Shown in pieces: positions 1 to 8,307 of a DNA stretch of 64,000 bases. This DNA comes from Roseburia intestinalis L1-82 (GTDB lineage Bacteria; Bacillota; Clostridia; Lachnospirales; Lachnospiraceae), in assembly GCF_900537995.1 (NCBI RefSeq), contig NZ_LR027880.1:2364001-2428000 (forward strand), given 5' to 3'. The stretch's first letter is position 1; every line of letters starts with the position of its first letter. A program made the translations under genes and the position numbers. The notes under the pieces are model-generated. The model was not told the DNA's origin. It saw only the letters and a list, made by a program, of their open reading frames with translations, and did no database searches.

Positions 1-232
1 TTTCGAACTTTACATCCTTTCCGCGATCAAATTTGTCTATCGCGTCTATCAGTCCAAATATACCATAGCTAACCAGATCTTCATACTCCACGTTATATCC
101 GAGATACATGCTAAGCCGCCCTGCCACAACCCGTACAAGCGGAGCATACTCGATAATAATTTTCTCCCTCAGCTCTGCCGAAGGATTTTTCTGATACTCT
201 TCCCAGAGCTTTTCTTTTTCTACCGTTTTCAT
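1..232 (-). CDS. fliA: FliA/SigD-type flagellar sigma factor, partial (N-terminus only)
   Basis: This is the N-terminal 77 codons of an RNA polymerase sigma factor; the frame runs off the window start. It begins at an ATG at 232 preceded by a GGGGG ribosome site. The visible part has the region 1.2/2.1 pattern of the WhiG/FliA family: a short helix with LWEEY, then IIIEYAPLVRVVAGRL and the region 2 motif EDLVSYGIFGLIDAIDKFD. In Gram-positive flagellar clusters this sigma factor sits at the 3' end of the fla/che operon and drives late genes such as flagellin and chemoreceptors. The position after cheD matches Bacillus sigD. Being last in a >30-kb operon, its level should depend on transcription reaching the end of the operon (inference). 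Confidence 0.9.
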   Translation of the reverse strand, partial: MKTVEKEKLWEEYQKNPSAELREKIIIEYAPLVRVVAGRLSMYLGYNVEYEDLVSYGIFGLIDAIDKFDRGKDVKFE

Positions 233-252
233 ATGAAGCCCCCACGTTTCAG

Positions 253-528
253 TTATTTCTCATCCTGCTCATCGCTCTCCTGCTCTGGCTCTTCTTTCTC
301 TTCTGCCTCTGCCGGAGTTTCTTCACCATCCGTGGTTTCTTCTTCCATATCCTTAAAATTCTTATCAATCAACAGTTTTACAATTCCGCCAATGATATAA
401 AACACAATCAGGACAACCAGCAGCATTTTTACAAATCTGCCGGTTTCCATATGTCCCGCCATTCCTGCAATGCAGACCACAAGTCCTGCCACAAGCATAA
501 CGATCGCTGGTATCGGCTTTGTTTTCAT
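253..528 (-). CDS. Small two-helix membrane protein with acidic tail, between cheD and fliA
   Basis: This is a 91-residue protein I do not recognise as a named family. Residues about 7-27 and 34-55 are hydrophobic helices. A short charged linker follows, then a C-terminal third that is almost entirely Glu, Asp, Gln, Pro and Thr. It should be an inner-membrane protein with an acidic cytosolic tail. It lies 20 bp after cheD and 20 bp before fliA, so it belongs to the operon. Bacillus subtilis has no gene between cheD and sigD, but has the membrane protein SwrB just after sigD; a similar regulatory or assembly role is possible but only an analogy. Composition is not foreign. Confidence 0.75.
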   Translation of the reverse strand: MKTKPIPAIVMLVAGLVVCIAGMAGHMETGRFVKMLLVVLIVFYIIGGIVKLLIDKNFKDMEEETTDGEETPAEAEEKEEPEQESDEQDEK

Positions 529-548
529 AATGCATCCATGCCTTTCTA

Positions 549-1034
549 TCAGATAATCTTTAACGGTTTACCTACCGACTTGATATAAAATTCCCCGGTA
601 TCACAATGAAGTTCAACTGTGCGACCATAATTAAGTCCCGTATCTTCTGCAACAAGCCTGATTCCAAGCTGCTTTAATTTTGCTTTTGCTGCCTCTGCAT
701 TTCTCGCACCGATATTACCAACATCTGACAATCCACTTACCTCAAACATTCTTGCACCCCCGGCAATCTTAGCGATCAATCTGCCTTTATTTGCTCCTGC
801 TGCAATTACCCGACGTAATAATTCGTCAATCCCCGTATCTGCAAACTTTGCGATATTACTGTTATTTCTGACCTTTGTACTGTCCGGGAGCATATAATGA
901 ACCATTCCCCCAACTTTTGATACCGGATCATAAAATACCAGACCAATACACGAGCCCAATCCCAAAGTTGTAATAACATCAGGGGCTTTACATACATTCA
1001 AATCTGCCATGCCCACTTTTATTACTTCGCTCAT
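549..1034 (-). CDS. cheD: Chemoreceptor glutamine deamidase CheD
   Basis: CheD (161 aa, usual length) deamidates selected glutamines on methyl-accepting chemotaxis proteins and is the adaptation partner of CheC. The catalytic cysteine lies in the motif GLGSCIGLVFYD near residue 29, and the histidine follows in GGMVHYMLP near residue 46. The conserved KIAGGARMF and NIGARN stretches are present. The start ATG has an AAGGAGA site. It follows cheC by 12 bp, the gene order in Bacillus, where CheC binding both stimulates the CheC phosphatase and sequesters CheD. Confidence 0.96.
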   Translation of the reverse strand: MSEVIKVGMADLNVCKAPDVITTLGLGSCIGLVFYDPVSKVGGMVHYMLPDSTKVRNNSNIAKFADTGIDELLRRVIAAGANKGRLIAKIAGGARMFEVSGLSDVGNIGARNAEAAKAKLKQLGIRLVAEDTGLNYGRTVELHCDTGEFYIKSVGKPLKII

Positions 1035-1046
1035 ATATCCTTCTCC

Positions 1047-1667
1047 TTACAATGAGATTCCAAGTGACGTTAATATCTTTTCATAGGATCCCTGCTCCGG
1101 CATCAATATAAAATATCCGTTGATCGCCACGTCTGCGCAGATCTCGGTCTGAATCAGCAGTGCATTATCACCAAACTGTCCAAACTCAATAGCCGGCACA
1201 CTTAAGATAGAAGCTGCCATATCCACCGCAATATATGGAACAGACGGAGAAATCACAAGATTTGTCATAGAAGAAAGAGCTGACAAATAAGAACCTGCAA
1301 TGATGTTTCCTATTTCTTTTAATGCGGATAGTTCCATTTCGTCAAACGGTTTGTCCGCTGGCACATCTTCCATCATCAGTTTGTTGACAAGATAACGTGC
1401 CGATGGAATATCTACCAGAAACATCATACTACCCTCGATGTCATTCATTACCTCTAAGAAAATGCCAACAATTGTTTCATCCTCTGCACCGACAGCAGTT
1501 CCCAATTTTGATACTTCCATCAGTTTTACATTTGGAACATTCATGTCTATTTTCATGCCCAGCATATTTGCAATTGCCGTAGTTGCATTTCCTGCACCGA
1601 TATTGCCAATCTCTTTTAAGACATCGAGATACATATTATTTACGTCTTCCAACGTTAAATTTCCCAT
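1047..1667 (-). CDS. cheC: CheY-P phosphatase CheC
   Basis: A 206-aa CheC of the CheC/FliY/CheX phosphatase family. It carries both pseudo-symmetric active-site helices: LKEIGNIGAGNATTAI near residues 16-31 and LKEIGNIIAGSYLSAL near 114-129, each with the Glu and Asn used to attack CheY-phosphate. It acts in the cytosol to reset the motor signal and, with CheD, in adaptation. It is separated from cheW by 81 bp that contain a strong inverted repeat (1712-1742), so cheC-cheD may be expressed at a lower level than cheW. Confidence 0.96.
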   Translation of the reverse strand: MGNLTLEDVNNMYLDVLKEIGNIGAGNATTAIANMLGMKIDMNVPNVKLMEVSKLGTAVGAEDETIVGIFLEVMNDIEGSMMFLVDIPSARYLVNKLMMEDVPADKPFDEMELSALKEIGNIIAGSYLSALSSMTNLVISPSVPYIAVDMAASILSVPAIEFGQFGDNALLIQTEICADVAINGYFILMPEQGSYEKILTSLGISL

Positions 1668-1711
1668 GAATTGCTGATTCTCCTCTCATTTTGCACACCA
1701 GGTAAAAATCC

Positions 1712-1742
1712 GGTGGGACTTTACATTCTATAAAATCCCACC
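1712..1742 (-). terminator. Hairpin with U-tract between cheW and cheC (attenuator-like)
   Basis: A 7-bp perfect stem (GGTGGGA 1712-1718 with TCCCACC 1736-1742) is flanked on both sides by runs of A/T. In the minus-strand transcript the hairpin is followed by GGAUUUUUAC. It lies just after the cheW stop and before cheC. Since the operon continues (cheC, cheD, fliA), it more likely causes partial termination or mRNA processing than a full stop. Confidence 0.55.
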
Positions 1743-1748
1743 TTTTTA

Positions 1749-2195
1749 TTAATTATTTTCTTCTACCAGTGCATTGATCTCAAGCAGAGAAATCAACTGA
1801 TCTCCATGCTTGCCGATTCCATTGATAAATCTTCCTTTATTGGAAACTTTATCAATTTCATCCTCACTTAAATTCACAACTTCTCTTACCTCATCCACGA
1901 TGACACCCAGGGAAGCATTTTCTTCTAATTTTAAGATAATGATCCTGCTCGCATTTGTCAGGACATCATCTTCAAGTCCCATTTTCTTACGTACACTCAT
2001 AACCGGAACAACCTCACCACGAAGGTTAATTACACCTTTAAAATATGTCTGTACTTTTGGAACTCTTGTAATTTTCTGCATGCGGACAATGTTATCAATA
2101 TAGCTGATATCAATTCCATACTGCTCACTGCCCACCATAACAACGATATATTGTTTGGATTCTTTTTCCGTTGTTTCAAGATTATTATTTGCCAT
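1749..2195 (-). CDS. cheW: Chemotaxis coupling protein CheW
   Basis: A 148-aa single CheW domain that links receptors to the kinase CheA. Visible features are the beta-rich SH3-like pattern starting at residue 16 (KQYIVVMVGSEQYGIDI), the conserved PKVQTYFKGVINLRGEVVPV block near residues 46-65, and the GVIVDEVREVV strand. The adjacent cheA ends in the same fold. It lies 15 bp after cheA in the transcript direction. Confidence 0.97.
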   Translation of the reverse strand: MANNNLETTEKESKQYIVVMVGSEQYGIDISYIDNIVRMQKITRVPKVQTYFKGVINLRGEVVPVMSVRKKMGLEDDVLTNASRIIILKLEENASLGVIVDEVREVVNLSEDEIDKVSNKGRFINGIGKHGDQLISLLEINALVEENN

Positions 2196-2210
2196 GCTAA
2201 GTACCCTCCA

Positions 2211-4325
2211 TTACATTAACGTATTCACATCTAAGATCAATGCAACTTCGCCATCTCCAAGAATCGTTGCACCGCTGATCAGTTTGTTATTGTCAATGTA
2301 TTTTCCAAGCGACTTGATTACGATTTCCTGCTGTCCGATCAGATTATCAACCACAAGACCTGCCATACTGTCACCTTTCGTTACAATAACAACGGTCAGG
2401 CTCTCCGGCTCTTCCCTTGGCTCAAGATCAAGCACATTGTCAAGTCTTACTAACGGAATAACCTTGCCACGCAGATGGATTACTTCCTGAGCTTCCACAT
2501 ATTTGATATCCTTAACCGGAATATCTTCAATGTTGGAGATGGAACCAAGTGCGATCGCGTATTTTTCATCTCTTACTTCTACCATCAGGGCCTGGATAAT
2601 TGCAAGTGTCAGTGGCAGACGTACCGTAAAGGTAGTTCCTTCGCCCATTGCAGTCTTAACTTCAACATCTCCGCCTAATGCCTCAATGTTAGACTTAACT
2701 ACATCAAGTCCAACACCTCGTCCGGAAATATCGGTAATCGTCTTTGACATAGAGAAACTTGGCAGGAACAAAATGTTGATGATGTCTTTCTGACTCATGC
2801 TCTCAGCCTGTTCTTCTGTGATAATTCCTCTCTCAATCGCTTTATCACGTACTGCAGCCACATCGATACCGGCACCATCATCTCCTACCTGGATGATTAC
2901 GTTATTACCTTCCTGGAATGCATTTAAGAAAATGCTTCCCACTTCCGGTTTACCGAGGGCAACACGTGTCTCGTTATCCTCAAGGCCATGGTCTGCGGAG
3001 TTACGCAGTAAATGCTGCAGCGGATCTCCGATCTGGTCAACAACGGTACGGTCAAGCTCTGTATCTTCACCAGTCATGTAAAGTTCCATCTTCTTATTGA
3101 GCTTTCTTGAAAGATCACGGATCATACGAGGGAATTTATTTACAACGCTCTCGATTGGAACCATTCGAACTTTCATAACTGACTCATGCAGATTTGTAGT
3201 GATGCGCTCCAGATACTCGATCTGCTCATGGTAGGTCTGGTTCTGGAAATCACCGGACTCAGTGGATCCGATTGCCACAAGACTGTTCTTTGCAATGATA
3301 AGCTCAGATACCTGGTTCATCAAGGCATCCAGCTTTTCAATATCAACACGGACAGTACGGTTTGTCACCGGTTTTGCAACAGTCTGTTTCTTATTGTTCT
3401 GTGTTGCAGGTGCTTTTGCCGGTGCAGGTTTTGTCTCCTGAGCCGGTGCTGCTTCTGCCTGTGCAGAAGCCTCTGTCTTTGCGGCTTCCTCTGCTGCAGC
3501 TTTTTCTGCCTGTGCCTGTTTTTCTTCAAGCACCTCACATTTTACTTCTTCACCGACTACTTTTTCAATTTCAGATACAGACTGGGCTGCCTGTAAAATC
3601 TTGTCGTAAGGTTCTTCTGACGTGATGAAAAAACTGAAATCATTATCAAAATGCTCATCTTCGATTTCCTGTGAAGTTGGATTGTATACAATGATTTCTC
3701 CAAATTCCTCTACTGCCTTGAATACTAAGAATGCACGAGCAGCTTTTAACAGACATTCTTTCTGAATATATACGGTCATTCCATAAATATGTAAACCATT
3801 GTTTTCTGCCTCTTTTAACTTTGTGCGGTCTGAACTGTTCAGTTCAAATTCAAAATATTTCTTTTCACCGTTCTTAGCCGCATCATCTGTATTTTCTTTC
3901 TTAGGAGCCGGAGCTTCTTCCTCTTTCTTCTCCGCATTCTCCTCACCGGCGATAAAATCATTCAGTTCTTTAATGATCAGCTCGTTGTCTTCCGTTCCCT
4001 CATCGGAACTTGCCTTTACATTGTTCAGATAACTCTCGATCGCATCCAGACATTTAAAGAGCAGGTCGATCATATTACTGTTAACTTTAACTTTATCACT
4101 TCTGACTTCCTGAAAAACATTTTCCATATCATGGGTCAGTCGCTGCATGCGCTTAAATCCCATGGTACCTGCCATACCCTTTAAGGAATGGGCTGCGCGG
4201 AAAATTTCATTTATAGTATCCATATTTTCCGGTTCTTTTTCAAGTTCCATAATGCAGTCACTTAAAGTCTGCAGATGTTCTTCTGTTTCATCAATAAAAA
4301 TTTCAAGGTATTGGCTTACATCCAT
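2211..4325 (-). CDS. cheA: Chemotaxis histidine kinase CheA
   Basis: The chemotaxis kinase, about 704 aa. Domains in order: P1 phosphotransfer domain with phospho-His46 in the AAHSLKG motif; P2-type CheY/CheB-binding region about 150-270; an Ala/Glu/Pro/Lys-rich linker about 275-320; P3 dimerisation; P4 ATPase with the N, G1 and G2 boxes (LLRNSADHGLE, VGDDGAGID, GRGVGLDVV); and a C-terminal P5 CheW-like domain. An upstream ATG six codons earlier (4343) is in frame, but the GGGGGT ribosome site sits about 9 bases before the ATG at 4325, so that start is chosen. It begins one base after the cheB stop. Confidence 0.97.
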   Translation of the reverse strand: MDVSQYLEIFIDETEEHLQTLSDCIMELEKEPENMDTINEIFRAAHSLKGMAGTMGFKRMQRLTHDMENVFQEVRSDKVKVNSNMIDLLFKCLDAIESYLNNVKASSDEGTEDNELIIKELNDFIAGEENAEKKEEEAPAPKKENTDDAAKNGEKKYFEFELNSSDRTKLKEAENNGLHIYGMTVYIQKECLLKAARAFLVFKAVEEFGEIIVYNPTSQEIEDEHFDNDFSFFITSEEPYDKILQAAQSVSEIEKVVGEEVKCEVLEEKQAQAEKAAAEEAAKTEASAQAEAAPAQETKPAPAKAPATQNNKKQTVAKPVTNRTVRVDIEKLDALMNQVSELIIAKNSLVAIGSTESGDFQNQTYHEQIEYLERITTNLHESVMKVRMVPIESVVNKFPRMIRDLSRKLNKKMELYMTGEDTELDRTVVDQIGDPLQHLLRNSADHGLEDNETRVALGKPEVGSIFLNAFQEGNNVIIQVGDDGAGIDVAAVRDKAIERGIITEEQAESMSQKDIINILFLPSFSMSKTITDISGRGVGLDVVKSNIEALGGDVEVKTAMGEGTTFTVRLPLTLAIIQALMVEVRDEKYAIALGSISNIEDIPVKDIKYVEAQEVIHLRGKVIPLVRLDNVLDLEPREEPESLTVVIVTKGDSMAGLVVDNLIGQQEIVIKSLGKYIDNNKLISGATILGDGEVALILDVNTLM

Positions 4326-4326
4326 A

Positions 4327-5391
4327 TTACTGTACCCCCACATTCTTTGTTATTGTTTGAGCAACCTGTGTAAGAGGAACCACTTCATTTACCAGTCCGG
4401 TTTCAGCAATCGACTTAGGCATTCCGTATACCACACAAGTCTCGGCATTCTGCGATATCACATATACCGGCTTACTCTTTGCTAAGGATTTTATTCCCTT
4501 GGTACCATCTGCTCCCATACCGGTCAGTACAACACACACTATCTGATCATATCCACAGGTTCGCAACGAATCATAAGTAATGTCTGCACACGGTTTTAAT
4601 CCGCCGATAGGAGGCAATTCATCATTGAGTCTGATTTTATGGCTTCCGTCAGGACTTTTCTTTATTTCCATATGCTTTCCGCCGGGAGCAATATATATCG
4701 TTCCCTTTTTGAGCACATCTCCATCTTCCGCCTCTTTGACATGTATGTCACTGACTTCGTTAAGTCTGTCTGCCATGGATTTTGTAAATCCTGCAGGCAT
4801 ATGCTGCACTAAAACCATTGGTGCATCCAGATTTTTGGGAAGATATGGAATCACACTCTGAAGAGCTTTCGGACCTCCCGTCGAACATGCCAATGCAACT
4901 AATTTATTTCTGCTTCGAACCGGCTCCGTGTTTCTGCGCAAGACTACTTTTTCCGGTGTTTCAGCCGATTTGCTGCCCAAAGCCATCTTCTGTGTTTTTA
5001 AAACTGCATTCAGCACTCCAAGAAGTTTACCCTTAAATGCTTCACCTTTTGCCTCGATCACATTCGTCGGCTTCGGCACAAAATCAACTGCCCCCCGTTC
5101 CATGGCAAGCATGGTAACTTCGGCATCCTTTGTAGTCGTAGTACTGACCATAATGACCGTTGCACGGATTCTTTCTTTTTGAAGCTGCTCTAATAAAGCT
5201 AGTCCATCCATCCGCGGCATATTAACATCCAACACCACGCCGTCATATCTTTTTGCCCTTAATTTTTCAAGTGCATCCAGACCGTCTCTGCAGGTATCGA
5301 TTGCCTGAAATGTTTCATCTGAATTAATAATATCACAGATCACCCTTCTCATGAGTGCAGAGTCATCAACAACCAGAATATTTTTTTTCAT
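4327..5391 (-). CDS. cheB: Protein-glutamate methylesterase/response regulator CheB
   Basis: A 354-aa adaptation enzyme that removes methyl groups from chemoreceptors. The N-terminal receiver domain has the acidic pair D9/D10, phospho-acceptor D55 (VVLDVNMP) and a KP motif near residue 106. The C-terminal methylesterase domain has the catalytic serine in ACSTGG, histidine in LVQHMPAGFT and aspartate in TGMGADGTKG. Its ATG overlaps the TGA of the upstream PilZ gene (ATGA), which indicates translational coupling. Confidence 0.97.
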   Translation of the reverse strand: MKKNILVVDDSALMRRVICDIINSDETFQAIDTCRDGLDALEKLRAKRYDGVVLDVNMPRMDGLALLEQLQKERIRATVIMVSTTTTKDAEVTMLAMERGAVDFVPKPTNVIEAKGEAFKGKLLGVLNAVLKTQKMALGSKSAETPEKVVLRRNTEPVRSRNKLVALACSTGGPKALQSVIPYLPKNLDAPMVLVQHMPAGFTKSMADRLNEVSDIHVKEAEDGDVLKKGTIYIAPGGKHMEIKKSPDGSHKIRLNDELPPIGGLKPCADITYDSLRTCGYDQIVCVVLTGMGADGTKGIKSLAKSKPVYVISQNAETCVVYGMPKSIAETGLVNEVVPLTQVAQTITKNVGVQ

Positions 5392-6149
5392 TTTTTTATC
5401 CTCTCACTGCTATTCTGCTGACGCATTCTTCTCTCTTCTTCGAAGATGTAACGGATAATTTCTTCCCTTACCCGATCATTCTTGATACTGAATTTTGCAC
5501 GCGACATAAACCTGTATTCTGCCGCTGATTCTATTTTACTTGTTTCAATCACATTTGCAACAATATAATACTGATTATCCATTGTCTGGCTTTTCAGTCT
5601 CAGCTCTGCCAGAATCCAGGAATCCGGTTTCTGTTCCTGTTCTGTTGTAAAACGGATTCCTCCGCCACTTAAATCCATGATTTTTCCTTTTCGTTCTTTT
5701 TCATAAAAATGTTCATCACGGATTTCCGAAAAAATAGCATCCACACTGTCAAGCATGGCCTGTTCTGCTGTCAGTTCATAATATTTAAAATCCAGAAGAC
5801 ACGGATATCTGAAATATTCTCTTCGCTGAAACTTTTCCGGCTGAGATTTCAATTCCATCTCAAGCATATATATATTATCTTTTTTATACCGCTCCTTAAC
5901 CTGGCCAACTGTCCGATACAATGACTCGCGTGAGAAAAATACAAGTTCATAACGAACTCCAAGCTGTAACAGCACCAGTTTACCAGCCTCCATCGGCATG
6001 GCTATTTCCATATTTCCATTCGAGCAGAAATCAAGCACCTTACTTTTATATGTTTTCACTGTGACGTCCGTTTTTTCTGCCTGTTCAACTTCCTGAAGAA
6101 CACGGATATCTATCTTATCGCCGATACGTATAATGTCTGAAACCTTCAT
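5388..6149 (-). CDS. Flagellar brake-type protein: YcgR N-domain plus PilZ (c-di-GMP binding)
   Basis: About 253 aa. The N-terminal half resembles the YcgR-type flagellar domain. The C-terminal half is PilZ, with the c-di-GMP signature RREYFR near residue 110 and DLSGGGIRF near residue 165. Proteins of this class slow or stop flagellar rotation when c-di-GMP is high by contacting the motor; the operon location supports that. An in-frame ATG two codons earlier (6155) is only one base from AAGGAGG, while the ATG at 6149 has 7-base spacing, so 6149 is preferred. It overlaps cheB by four bases. B. subtilis keeps its homologue (YpfA/DgrA) elsewhere. Confidence 0.9.
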   Translation of the reverse strand: MKVSDIIRIGDKIDIRVLQEVEQAEKTDVTVKTYKSKVLDFCSNGNMEIAMPMEAGKLVLLQLGVRYELVFFSRESLYRTVGQVKERYKKDNIYMLEMELKSQPEKFQRREYFRYPCLLDFKYYELTAEQAMLDSVDAIFSEIRDEHFYEKERKGKIMDLSGGGIRFTTEQEQKPDSWILAELRLKSQTMDNQYYIVANVIETSKIESAAEYRFMSRAKFSIKNDRVREEIIRYIFEEERRMRQQNSSERIKK

Positions 6150-6161
6150 ATCCATTCCTCC

Positions 6162-7040
6162 TTAGTATTTCTGTTGCCAAAAATTTGAAAACATTCTGGC
6201 AAGCCCCAACCGTTTATCCGGTAATTTTTCTTCCTGTAAAATCAGATTTGAAGCCATAACTTCAAACGCTCTTGCCGACTTCGCCAACGGTGCATTCAAC
6301 GAAACAGGTTTCTGCTGTCTTACCGAACGTTCGAGCATGTGATCCTGCGGGATCATTCCAAGATAATTTACAGAACCATCCAGAAACTGTTCTACCACAG
6401 AATTCAGTTTTTCATATACCTGCTGCCCTTCTTCACTGGATATCACCCGGTTTGACACAATCCGGATATCTGTCTGTTCGCGTGAAAATAAAGGATTATG
6501 ATACAATGCTTTCAATAATGAATAGGAATCTGTCAAAGAACTCGGTTCCGGCGTCGTAACAACAAGTACTTCCGGACTTGCCATTACAAATTCCATAACC
6601 TGGTTTGAAATTCCTGCCCCTGTATCAATCAGGATCACATCTGCATACCGATCTAATTCAGCCAGACCGCGAACCAGATATCTGATCTGTTCATCCGCAA
6701 GCTGGTTCATACTCAAGATTCCTGCTCCGCCAGAGATAAACCCTATTCCCATAGGACCTTCTGTTATAATCTCCGTCATGCTTTTTCCCTGGAACAGAAA
6801 ATCTCCCAGATTATAACGTGGAACTGCGCCAAACATAACTTCAACATTGGCAAGACCAAAATCAGCATCAAAAATCAGGACTTTTTTTCCCATTTTACTG
6901 ATCTGCACAGCAAGATTTACTGCAACATTTGACTTTCCAACTCCGCCTTTTCCACTCGTCACGGTAATCACGCGTGCATCCAGTTTCCGGCTCTGATTTT
7001 TTACTTTAATTACATTTCTGAGATTTTGAGCCTGATCCAT
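6162..7040 (-). CDS. flhG: MinD-like ATPase FlhG (YlxH)
   Basis: A 292-aa ParA/MinD-family ATPase that, with FlhF, sets flagellar number and placement and helps load FliY/FliM to form the C-ring. It has a deviant Walker A with two lysines (TSGKGGVGKSN, residues 28-38), the DADFGLANVE switch I region and VILIDTGAG Walker B. The N-terminal stretch MDQAQNLRNVIK resembles the DQA-L motif of FlhG that activates FlhF GTPase. It follows flhF by 4 bp. Confidence 0.95.
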   Translation of the reverse strand: MDQAQNLRNVIKVKNQSRKLDARVITVTSGKGGVGKSNVAVNLAVQISKMGKKVLIFDADFGLANVEVMFGAVPRYNLGDFLFQGKSMTEIITEGPMGIGFISGGAGILSMNQLADEQIRYLVRGLAELDRYADVILIDTGAGISNQVMEFVMASPEVLVVTTPEPSSLTDSYSLLKALYHNPLFSREQTDIRIVSNRVISSEEGQQVYEKLNSVVEQFLDGSVNYLGMIPQDHMLERSVRQQKPVSLNAPLAKSARAFEVMASNLILQEEKLPDKRLGLARMFSNFWQQKY

Positions 7041-7044
7041 ATCA

Positions 7045-8307
7045 TTATCTGCCTCCCAGAAGTTGTTTTACTATTTTTTGTGTATTAAATTCCTCTATGT
7101 CATCCGGTACATTTTGTCCGTTTGTCATATAGGAAAGTGGTGCTCCCGAATACATCTTGATATTGTAAATATTACCATACGCTTCCGTTTCATCAAGCTT
7201 TGTAAATATCAGTTTATAATCGGCAATCTCCTTATAGCGGTCAGCAATTTCCAAAAGATCTTTATACTTGGTTGTTGCACTGACTACCAGATATACCTCT
7301 CTTTCATATGCTGCATCCAGACCTGCAAGCATTTTTTTCATATCATTGCACTGTTCATCATTCTTATGGGAAAAACCTGCCGTATCAACAAAAATAAGAT
7401 CATACTCACTGACTCTTTCGATTGCGGCATTCATTTCCTCTGCTGAGTATATGATACTCATTGGTGCATCTAAAATATTTGCATACACACGAAGCTGTTC
7501 CGTAGCCGCAATACGATAAGTATCCGCCGTCAGGAACGCAATCTTCATTCCCATTTCCAGTTTGTACTTGGATGCAATCTTAGCAATCGTAGTTGTCTTT
7601 CCGACGCCCGTCGGGCCCACAAAGAAAATAATTCTTGGTTTTTTCCCGGAAACACAAATTGTATCCGGCTGTCCCAGTTTTAAGATCATCTTCTGATATA
7701 CATTTGACAATATGGCATCCACACTACTTCCACTGTGCATCACTTTCTCTGCTTCGTCTAAGATCTGGTTGACATATTTTTCATTCACTTCATTTTCCAG
7801 CAGTGTTCTGTAAAGCATCTTGATAAACTGCAGTCCCTCCGGATTTACAACCTGACGTTCTTTCTCTTCTTCCTTTACTTCCTTCTGTCTGCTTTCTTCT
7901 ACGGACAGTTGTTTTTCCAGAATATTAGAAAGGTTTTCCAGTCTTTTCTCTAATCCGTCTTTTGCGTGCAGTTCCGGCGCATTTGTAAGATGTCCTGACA
8001 GGATGTCGGATGTTCTGTCATTTAAAAATTCTTTTGGACTGATATTTTCATCTGCTGCCAGATTCAATGTTTTTACAGTTTTTGCTGTCAGATCAGCAAC
8101 CTGTCTCGGATCTACAAAATTCTCTTTTTCTTCTCTTGCAGCTGTAACCTCAAACACAGAACTCTTCCAGGCTTTAAACATACCTGTCGGTTTGATTTCC
8201 TTTACATTCATTACAACCGCGCCTTCGCCAAGCTCCTGTTTTGCTTTTTCGATTGCCTCTTCTTTTGTTTTTCCCTGATACTTATTTATGGTCATTTTAC
8301 TTGTCAC
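7045..8307 (-). CDS. flhF: SRP-type GTPase FlhF
   Basis: A 420-aa GTPase of the SRP/SRalpha family that recruits early flagellar parts to the membrane. The basic/charged N-terminal B domain (about 1-130) is followed by an N domain and a G domain with the P-loop FVGPTGVGKTTTIAKIA (about residue 229), G2 DTYRIAA, G3 DTAGF and G4 TKLDE. It overlaps flhA by 11 bp and precedes flhG, the usual export-gate-to-flhF-flhG order. Confidence 0.96.
   Translation of the reverse strand: MTSKMTINKYQGKTKEEAIEKAKQELGEGAVVMNVKEIKPTGMFKAWKSSVFEVTAAREEKENFVDPRQVADLTAKTVKTLNLAADENISPKEFLNDRTSDILSGHLTNAPELHAKDGLEKRLENLSNILEKQLSVEESRQKEVKEEEKERQVVNPEGLQFIKMLYRTLLENEVNEKYVNQILDEAEKVMHSGSSVDAILSNVYQKMILKLGQPDTICVSGKKPRIIFFVGPTGVGKTTTIAKIASKYKLEMGMKIAFLTADTYRIAATEQLRVYANILDAPMSIIYSAEEMNAAIERVSEYDLIFVDTAGFSHKNDEQCNDMKKMLAGLDAAYEREVYLVVSATTKYKDLLEIADRYKEIADYKLIFTKLDETEAYGNIYNIKMYSGAPLSYMTNGQNVPDDIEEFNTQKIVKQLLGGR

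Noticed and set aside
3186..3596. 136-codon plus-strand open frame opposite cheA
   Set aside because: It lies wholly inside the well-conserved cheA gene, is Cys/Leu-rich low-complexity sequence and has no ribosome site; a shadow frame.
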